6,108 nt of DNA from T1Sed10-7 sp041685505. Its GTDB lineage: Bacteria; Actinomycetota; Nitriliruptoria; Nitriliruptorales; Nitriliruptoraceae. The position numbers and the translations under genes were made by a program. Below the pieces are notes generated by a model. It did not search any database. It was not told the origin of the DNA and was given only the letters and a program-made list of their open reading frames with translations. Shown in pieces: positions 1 through 4,050 of the stretch (positions are counted from its first letter, which is position 1; every line of letters starts with the position of its first letter). Location of the stretch: the NCBI GenBank assembly GCA_041685505.1, contig JAWLFQ010000109.1, forward strand, positions 1-6,108, given 5' to 3'.

Positions 1-31
1 ACGCGAGGTCGCGTCCTACGCGAGGTCGCGT
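1..31. repeat. Two tandem 14-nt palindromes, 17-bp period
   Basis: The sequence ACGCGAGGTCGCGT occurs at 1-14 and again at 18-31. Each copy is a dyad with half-sites ACGCGA and TCGCGT around a 2-nt centre, and the shared unit extends one base further (15 of 17 positions form an exact direct repeat). The two-base centre is too tight for a good RNA hairpin, so protein binding to DNA is a more natural reading than a terminator, but this is inference. The right copy overlaps the last codons of the small reverse-strand gene at 16-168. The window edge may cut off further copies to the left. Confidence 0.7.
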
Positions 32-168
32 CGGGGGCAGAACAGTCGCCCGAAACACTCCGGCAGCTTGCGGCACGCGCTGCACACGGCCCTACGGCTC
101 GGGGACGTGGCCTCGACCACCTCGCCCGTGGCAGCAGGATCCGGGGTCTTCAGGGAGCCGTCGGGCAT
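16..168 (-). CDS. Small four-cysteine protein of unknown function (50 aa)
   Basis: I do not recognise this protein. The ATG at 168-166 is preceded by a strong Shine-Dalgarno sequence (GGAGG, then seven bases TGCGCGT, then ATG), and this decides the start over an in-frame GTG at 243 that would give 75 residues. The N-terminal half (about 1-27) is Pro/Ala/Glu/Thr-rich and probably disordered. The C-terminal part carries four cysteines at positions 29, 32, 38 and 44 (C-x2-C-x5-C-x5-C) among basic residues, which would suit a small metal-binding knuckle. No signal peptide or membrane segment is visible. It follows the gene at 277-702 in the same direction after a gap of about 108 bp and has its own ribosome binding site. 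The last codons lie inside a palindromic tandem repeat. Being short, it could still be a chance reading frame; the ribosome binding site and the cysteine pattern are the arguments in favour. Confidence 0.55.
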   Translation of the reverse strand: MPDGSLKTPDPAATGEVVEATSPSRRAVCSACRKLPECFGRLFCPRRDLA

Positions 169-276
169 ACGCGCACCTCCACCTCTCCCTCCTCCCGACG
201 ACCGCCCGGCGCGCAGCTGAAGGGCTCCGGGCCGCCGTGTCACGGTGGTGGCGCACGCCGACGGTCTGGGGGGCAG

Positions 277-702
277 CTACCCCGACACCTCGACCGACAC
301 CTCGGACGGGCCGGCGCTGGGGTCGTAGTCCAGGGCCTTGGCCGCGACCTCCAGCACCTCGAGGGAGTAGGTCCCCGCAGGCCCGACGACCTGGACCTTC
401 ACCCGGCCGAACATGTCGGTGGCTCCCTGGACGTCACCGGTGCGATCGGGCGCGTGGACCCGCGCATCGACGGCGAGGTCCGGGCAGCGCCGGTCCTCCG
501 CGTCCCGGATCTCGATCAGGAAGGTCACCCGAACACGTGGCTCCTCCGTCGTGCTCGCGTGCCCGCCGGCATCCTCGGGCTCGAGCGCGCGCAGCTGGGT
601 GACGCGGACGGGCTCGGTGAACAGCCCCCGCTTCGGGAGCTGGTCGGGGTGGCGTTCCAGCTGGATCTGCCGCCGCCTACGCCTGCGCCAACGACCTGCC
701 AC
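277..702 (-). CDS. Hypothetical protein with an Ig-like/transthyretin-like C-terminal part
   Basis: The family is not recognised. I chose the GTG at 702-700 because GGAGG lies eight bases upstream and because codons before it have low GC at the third position; an ATG at 744 would add 14 residues, giving 155. The 141-residue product has a striking basic start (Trp5 followed by six arginines, 6-11), then a linker. From about residue 56 it shows alternating hydrophobic strands: RVRVTFLIEIRD, a segment with DARVHAPD, and then GRVKVQVVGPAGTYSLEVLEV ending in a YDPSAG turn. The pattern 'strand - variable loop - TD.xGRV - GPAGTYxLxV' resembles extracellular Ig-like and carboxypeptidase-regulatory-like beta sandwiches, but no signal peptide is seen, so a cytoplasmic role is as likely. 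It lies 114 bp downstream of tag in the same direction. Codon use (GC-rich third positions) supports it as a real gene; function is unknown. Confidence 0.65.
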   Translation of the reverse strand: MAGRWRRRRRRQIQLERHPDQLPKRGLFTEPVRVTQLRALEPEDAGGHASTTEEPRVRVTFLIEIRDAEDRRCPDLAVDARVHAPDRTGDVQGATDMFGRVKVQVVGPAGTYSLEVLEVAAKALDYDPSAGPSEVSVEVSG

Positions 703-816
703 CTCGGGGTCCTCCGCTCGATCCGGTCCATCGCAGCGATCCATGACGGTAGCCGCCCCCGGGTGCAGGCCGGCGACACGGTGCCGGCCGCACCCGCCCC
801 GCGCCGGGCGGCCCCG

Positions 817-1428
817 TCATCGGGCCCCCGGCCCGGTGACCTCCGGCGGGACGTGGCAGCCGTCGAGGTGGTCGTCCACCAGCCCCATGGACTGCAGGAA
901 GGCGTAGGCGCTGGTCGGACCGATGAAGCGGAAGCCGAACCCCTTGAGCGTGCGTGCCAGGTCGTGGGATGCCGGCGTGGTCACCGGCACCACCGACCGA
1001 CCGGTCGGTCGGTGGTGTGGCGGGGGTCGTGCGTGCTCCCACACCACCGCACCGAGTGAGCGCCCCTGCTCCCACAGCCCGAGCAGGGCGCGCGCGTTCG
1101 ACACCGCTGCCAGGATCTTGGGCCGTGAGCGCACGATGCGGGCGTCGGCGAGCAGACGCGCCACGTCCGCCTCGCCGAAGCCGGCGACGACCTCGGGATC
1201 GAAGCCGTGGAACGCCTCCCGGAACGCCGCGCGCTTGCGGAGGACCGTCAACCAGGAGAGCCCGGCCTGGAAGCCCTCGAGGCACAGCTTCTCGAACAGC
1301 GGCCGTTCCTCGACCACGGGACGGCCCCACTCGTGATCGTGGTAGGCGATGTAGTCGTCGTGCGTCCCGCACCACCAGCAGCGCCGTCGACCGTCCGCGT
1401 GCAGCACCAGTCCGCCTGGATCGTCCAC
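817..1428 (-). CDS. tag: DNA-3-methyladenine glycosylase I (Tag)
   Basis: Removes 3-methyladenine from alkylated DNA, starting base excision repair in the cytoplasm. At 203 residues it is complete (E. coli Tag has 187). Family hallmarks appear in order: the RRRCWWC start, YIAYHDHEWGRP, LFEKLCLEGFQAGLSWLTVLRKR, IVRSRPKI, NARA, GFGFRFIGPTSAYAFLQSMGLVDDH and a C-terminal Cys. By alignment with E. coli Tag, the zinc ligands are Cys17, His30, His187 and Cys191; the base-pocket residues are Tyr29, Glu51 and Trp59. All are present, so the enzyme should be active. The start is GTG at 1428-1426, six bases after an unusually complete Shine-Dalgarno sequence. It is transcribed away from rpsA, and two unknown genes follow it in the same direction. 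Residues 138-147 (HHRPTGRSVV) are encoded by a perfect 30-bp palindrome, in a loop whose length matches E. coli Tag, so the palindrome does not lengthen the protein. Confidence 0.95.
   Translation of the reverse strand: MDDPGGLVLHADGRRRCWWCGTHDDYIAYHDHEWGRPVVEERPLFEKLCLEGFQAGLSWLTVLRKRAAFREAFHGFDPEVVAGFGEADVARLLADARIVRSRPKILAAVSNARALLGLWEQGRSLGAVVWEHARPPPHHRPTGRSVVPVTTPASHDLARTLKGFGFRFIGPTSAYAFLQSMGLVDDHLDGCHVPPEVTGPGAR
988..1017. repeat. Perfect 30-bp palindrome inside tag, codon-aligned
   Basis: The 15-nt arm CACCACCGACCGACC is followed directly by its exact reverse complement, with no spacer and no mismatch; the symmetry stops at 987/1018. The palindrome begins and ends on codon boundaries of tag, so both DNA strands read the same decapeptide HHRPTGRSVV in that register. 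A second inverted repeat overlaps it: CGGTGGTGTGG at 1010-1020 matches CCACACCACCG at 1039-1049 (11 bp, 18-nt loop). In tag mRNA the two structures would compete for bases 1010-1017. Confidence 0.9.
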
Positions 1429-1439
1429 GGATCACCTCC
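1429..1439 (-). promoter_or_regulatory. Extended Shine-Dalgarno sequence of tag
   Basis: Read on the reverse strand this is GGAGGTGATCC followed at once by the GTG start. All 11 bases are complementary to the conserved 3' end of 16S rRNA (GGATCACCTCC), far beyond the usual 4-6 base match. The GGAGG core is six bases from the start codon, an ideal distance, and it fixes the tag start. Confidence 0.75.
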
Positions 1440-1486
1440 CCGGACGCCGCCACGCGATCACGCCGTGTTCCGGGCGCCGACCGTGC

Positions 1487-1492
1487 ACCCTA
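1487..1492 (-). promoter_or_regulatory. Candidate -10 element for tag
   Basis: On the reverse strand the hexamer is TAGGGT, which fits the TAGRRT type of -10 element preferred by the main sigma factor in high-GC actinobacteria. Transcription would start near 1480 and give a leader of about 50 nt before the tag GTG. No good -35 hexamer is seen 16-19 bases upstream. It lies three bases from the candidate -35 of rpsA on the other strand, so the two promoters would overlap. Confidence 0.35.
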
Positions 1493-1494
1493 CG

Positions 1495-1523
1495 TTGACA
1501 CCACAGCGGGGTGGTGCGACCCT
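1495..1523 (+). promoter_or_regulatory. Candidate rpsA promoter
   Basis: A perfect -35 hexamer TTGACA (1495-1500) is followed after 17 bases by GACCCT (1518-1523), which keeps only the A at position 2 and the T at position 6 of a TANNNT -10. A short dyad CACCAC-agcggg-GTGGTG (1499-1516) fills the spacer and could be an operator. If used, it would give rpsA a leader of nearly 200 nt. The -35 is convincing; the -10 is poor. Confidence 0.35.
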
Positions 1524-1558
1524 TCGTCTCCCGGCGCCCCCTGGGCCGCCGCCGCGCG

Positions 1559-1608
1559 CCGTCCGGTCGTCACGACGGATCCGGACGGACGTGGGACCGC
1601 CGTCCACG
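1559..1608 (+). promoter_or_regulatory. Competing inverted repeats in the rpsA leader
   Basis: CCGTCCGG (1559-1566) pairs with CCGGACGG (1581-1588), with a further CGTC/GACG pairing inside. The GGACGG of the second arm can pair instead with CCGTCC at 1600-1605, and CGTGG (1590-1594) can pair with CCACG (1604-1608). These alternatives lie between the candidate promoter and the rpsA start, about 115-165 nt upstream of the start. High GC makes such pairings common by chance, so a regulatory role is only a suggestion. Apart from the promoter elements and a five-codon frame at 1686-1703, I see no gene between 1441 and 1722. Confidence 0.25.
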
Positions 1609-1722
1609 CCGCACTCCGGTACGGGCGGTCCACCACCCGACGCGGCCAGGCGACCCTGACGTACGACCCGGCGCCGGTGGCACCCATGTCCCCCATCCCC
1701 TGACCGAAGAGACCCGACCCCG

Positions 1723-3321
1723 ATGTCCGAGACCCCGACCCCCGACCAGACCACCGCGCCCGGCCAGGCTCCCGTAGCCGACGACCCGGTCGTCATCGCC
1801 CAGGACCCCGGTGGGTCCATGACCTCAACGGGCGAGAGCATCGTCGAGCACGACCTCACCGACGATGAGTTCGAAGCCGCCCTCGAGGGCACCGTCACCG
1901 CCATGGAGGACGGCAAGATCATCGAGGGGGTGGTCGTCAAGGTCGACCCCGACGAGGTCCTGCTCGACATCGGCTGGAAGTCCGAGGGGGTGATCCCCTC
2001 GCGCGAGCTGTCGATCAAGCTCGACGTCGACCCCAACGAGATCGTCGCCGTCGGTGACGTGATCGAAGCCCTGGTCATGAAGAAGGAGGACGAGGAGGGC
2101 CGCCTCGTCCTGTCCAAGAAGCGCGCGCAGTACGAGCGCGCCTGGGGCACCATCGAGCAGATCTACCAGAACGACCGCACCGTCCAGGGTTCGGTCATCG
2201 AGGTGGTCAAGGGTGGCCTGATCCTCGACATCGGGTTGCGCGGCTTCCTGCCGGCATCGCTGGTGGAGATGCGCCGCGTGCGCGATCTGCAGCCCTACGT
2301 CGGCGAGACGCTCGAGTGCAAGATCATCGAGCTCGACAAGAACCGCAACAACGTGGTGCTCTCCCGGCGCAAGTTCCTGGAGGAGACCCAGAGCGAGTTC
2401 CGCAACGAGTTCCTCACCTCCCTGCAGAAGGGTGAGGTCCGCGCCGGGGTCGTCTCGTCGATCGTCAACTTCGGGGCCTTCGTTGACCTCGGCGGTGTCG
2501 ACGGGCTGGTGCACGTCTCCGAGCTGTCGTGGAAGCACATCGATCATCCCAGCGAGGTCGTCGAGGTCGGCGACCAGGTCGAGGTCGAGGTGCTCGACGT
2601 CGACCTGGACCGCGAGCGCGTGTCGCTGTCGCTGAAGGCCACCCAGGAGGACCCCTGGCAGCGCTTCGCCCGCGAGCACGCCGTCGGTGAGATCGTCGAC
2701 GGCGAGGTGACCAAGCTGGTGCCCTTCGGTGCCTTCGTGAAGGTCGCCGACGGCATCGAGGGCCTGGTGCACATCTCCGAGCTGGCCGAGCGCCACGTCG
2801 AGGTGCCCGAGGCCGTGGTCAACGTCGGTGACAAGATCGAGGTCAAGGTCATCGACATCGACACCGTGCGCCGGCGCATCTCGCTGTCGCTGAAGCAGGC
2901 GCAGGCACCGACGGCGACCGCGGAGGAGTCCCCCTACGAGGAGGGACCCGCCGTGGAGACCGCCTACTCCTCCGGTGACGACGCCGGTGGCGGTGGCGGC
3001 ACCCTGGCTGCGGCCTTCGCCCAGGCCGGTTTCGGTCGGGACGAGGCATCGATGACGCCGGAGGAGATCGCGCTGGCCGAGGCCTCGGCCCCGGCGGTCC
3101 CCGAGGAGTCCGAGACCGCGGAGGAGCCGGCGCCCGTGGAGCCGGTCGAGCCGGCAGCGGTCGAGCCCGCCGAGCCGGCAGCGGTCGAGCCGGTCGAGCC
3201 GGCAGCCGATGAGCCCGTCGAACCGGCCGAGGCGCCTGACGCTGCAGCGACCGACGAGGCCACGGAGGCCACGGAGTCCGAGGAGGACACGGGCGAGGAC
3301 GACACGGCGCAGCAGAGCTGA
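1723..3321 (+). CDS. rpsA: 30S ribosomal protein S1
   Basis: S1 binds mRNA on the small ribosomal subunit and helps initiation, especially on mRNAs with weak ribosome binding sites. The 532-residue protein has four S1 (OB-fold) domains at about 65-134, 152-216, 237-306 and 322-392, the usual actinobacterial number, with signature stretches such as DEVLLDIGWKSEGVIPSREL, GLILDIGLRGFLPASLVEMR, NFGAFVDLGGVDGLVHVSEL and PFGAFVKVADGIEGLVHISEL. Residues 393-532 form a disordered, strongly acidic tail with four 8-residue EP-rich repeats. The ATG at 1723 has only a weak purine stretch (GAAGAG) 11 bases upstream. An internal ATG at 1819 (Met33) would give an N-terminus of the length seen in mycobacterial S1, so the true start is uncertain. 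coaE follows 76 bp downstream, as in many actinobacteria. Confidence 0.96.
   Translation: MSETPTPDQTTAPGQAPVADDPVVIAQDPGGSMTSTGESIVEHDLTDDEFEAALEGTVTAMEDGKIIEGVVVKVDPDEVLLDIGWKSEGVIPSRELSIKLDVDPNEIVAVGDVIEALVMKKEDEEGRLVLSKKRAQYERAWGTIEQIYQNDRTVQGSVIEVVKGGLILDIGLRGFLPASLVEMRRVRDLQPYVGETLECKIIELDKNRNNVVLSRRKFLEETQSEFRNEFLTSLQKGEVRAGVVSSIVNFGAFVDLGGVDGLVHVSELSWKHIDHPSEVVEVGDQVEVEVLDVDLDRERVSLSLKATQEDPWQRFAREHAVGEIVDGEVTKLVPFGAFVKVADGIEGLVHISELAERHVEVPEAVVNVGDKIEVKVIDIDTVRRRISLSLKQAQAPTATAEESPYEEGPAVETAYSSGDDAGGGGGTLAAAFAQAGFGRDEASMTPEEIALAEASAPAVPEESETAEEPAPVEPVEPAAVEPAEPAAVEPVEPAADEPVEPAEAPDAAATDEATEATESEEDTGEDDTAQQS
3139..3234 (+). repeat. Four tandem 24-nt repeats in the S1 tail
   Basis: Four in-frame 24-nt units encode EPVEPAAV, EPAEPAAV, EPVEPAAD and EPVEPAEA (residues 473-504 of S1). 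The nucleotide units are close copies with mostly synonymous or single-residue differences, as expected from slippage or unequal crossing-over. They extend the acidic, disordered tail; copy number probably varies between relatives. Confidence 0.75.
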
Positions 3322-3344
3322 GCCCGGCTGGTCATGACCATGCG

Positions 3345-3370
3345 GCGCCCCGGTGGAGACACCGGGGCGC
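3345..3370 (+). terminator. Strong GAGA-loop hairpin between rpsA and coaE
   Basis: GCGCCCCGGTG (3345-3355) pairs perfectly with CACCGGGGCGC (3360-3370) around a GAGA loop, a GNRA-type tetraloop: an 11-bp stem, nine of its pairs G-C. An outer pairing CATGAC (3333-3338) with GTCATG (3372-3377) could extend it across a bulge. It starts 23 nt after the rpsA stop, and no T-run follows, as is common for terminators in high-GC actinobacteria. It could stop rpsA transcription, act as a partial terminator lowering coaE expression, or protect the rpsA mRNA 3' end. Confidence 0.65.
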
Positions 3371-3397
3371 TGTCATGCCTGGGAGCGAGGAGGCGGT

Positions 3398-4030
3398 ATG
3401 TACCTGGTAGCGGTGACCGGCGGCATCGGCAGCGGGAAGTCCACCGTGACCGCACGTCTGGCCCATCACGGTGCCGAGGTCATCGACCTCGACGAGGTGG
3501 CCCGCGAGATCGTGCAGCCGGGTGAACCGGCCCTGGAGGAGATCGCTGCCCGCTTCGGTCAGGAGGTCCTCACCGACGACGGCACGCTGGACCGGGCGGA
3601 GCTGGCCCGTCGCGCCTTCGTCGATGACCAGAGCCGCCGTGATCTCGACCGCATCACCCACCCCAGGGTCGCCTCCCGCATCGCCGAGCGGCTCACGCTG
3701 CTGGCGGGCGAGGATCATCTGGACCCCACACGGCTCGTCGTGGTCGACCACCCGTTGCTGATCGAGACCGGTCAGGCCGCGCGCTTCGACACCGTGGTCG
3801 CCGTCCTGGCCGGGGAGGAGGTGCGCATGCGGCGACTCGTCGAGCAGCGGGGGCTCGATGCCGAGGATGTGCGCGCACGGATGCGTCAGCAGGTCGACGA
3901 CGATGCGCGCCGTGCCGCCGCCGACCACGTGGTGACCAACGACGGCGACCTCGAGACCCTCAACGCCGAGGTGGATCGCCTCCACACGCACCTCGCGGCC
4001 AAGGCGCGCGCCCAGCGGGCGGGCCGCTGA
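3398..4030 (+). CDS. coaE: Dephospho-CoA kinase
   Basis: Catalyses the last step of coenzyme A synthesis: ATP-dependent phosphorylation of the 3'-hydroxyl of dephospho-CoA, in the cytoplasm. The ATG at 3398 has AGGAGG four bases upstream; an in-frame start at 3353 would add 15 residues from within the hairpin and is unlikely. The 210-residue product has the Walker A loop GGIGSGKST at 8-16, the acidic DLDE motif at 30-33 (containing the expected catalytic Asp), the PGEPALEEIAARFG stretch, THPR at 87-90, VVVDHPLLIETG at 115-125 where the family usually has DxPLLxE, and the closing VVTNDGDLETL motif. It is a single-domain enzyme without the C-terminal GrpB-like domain found in mycobacterial CoaE. 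Its position after rpsA is conserved; it may share rpsA transcription through the intergenic hairpin. Confidence 0.95.
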   Translation: MYLVAVTGGIGSGKSTVTARLAHHGAEVIDLDEVAREIVQPGEPALEEIAARFGQEVLTDDGTLDRAELARRAFVDDQSRRDLDRITHPRVASRIAERLTLLAGEDHLDPTRLVVVDHPLLIETGQAARFDTVVAVLAGEEVRMRRLVEQRGLDAEDVRARMRQQVDDDARRAAADHVVTNDGDLETLNAEVDRLHTHLAAKARAQRAGR

Positions 4031-4034
4031 ACCC

Positions 4035-4050
4035 ACCGGCAGGCGCCGGT
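4035..4050. terminator. Short bidirectional hairpin between convergent genes
   Basis: ACCGGC (4035-4040) and GCCGGT (4045-4050) form a 6-bp stem with a 4-nt loop in the 19-bp gap between the stops of coaE and the reverse-strand permease, reaching the last base of the permease stop codon. Symmetric stems at convergent gene ends often serve both transcripts, but this one is short and lacks T-tracts. Confidence 0.35.

Noticed and set aside
803..832. GC-rich pairing GCCGGG/CCCGGC with an inner CCCG/CGGG at the end of tag
   Set aside because: It overlaps the tag stop codon, is interrupted by a large internal loop and has no T-run, so it is not distinguishable from chance in this composition.
413..1059. 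Forward-strand frames across 413-907 and 454-1059
   Set aside because: They run antisense to the hypothetical gene at 277-702 and to tag, have no family features, and the shared HHRPTGRSVV peptide comes only from the palindrome.
1429..1440. Forward-strand GGATCACCTCCC resembling the 3' end of 16S rRNA
   Set aside because: No other 16S sequence is nearby; it is simply the complement of an extended Shine-Dalgarno sequence for tag.
954..1703. Forward-strand frame of 249 codons through tag and the intergenic region
   Set aside because: Arg/Pro-rich translation without motifs, opposite the tag gene; only its last five codons are kept as a possible mini frame in the rpsA leader.
1458..2153. Reverse-strand frame of 231 codons across the rpsA start
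   Set aside because: Ser/Thr/Arg-rich shadow of the S1 N-terminal coding sequence, with no supporting motif.
1825..2796. Reverse-strand open frame of 323 codons opposite rpsA
   Set aside because: The Leu/Asp/Val-rich, repetitive translation mirrors the S1 codons; S1 on the forward strand is certain.
3353..3397. Fifteen-residue N-terminal extension of CoaE
   Set aside because: The extension would be encoded within the intergenic hairpin, the extra residues match nothing in the family, and ATG 3398 has AGGAGG just upstream.
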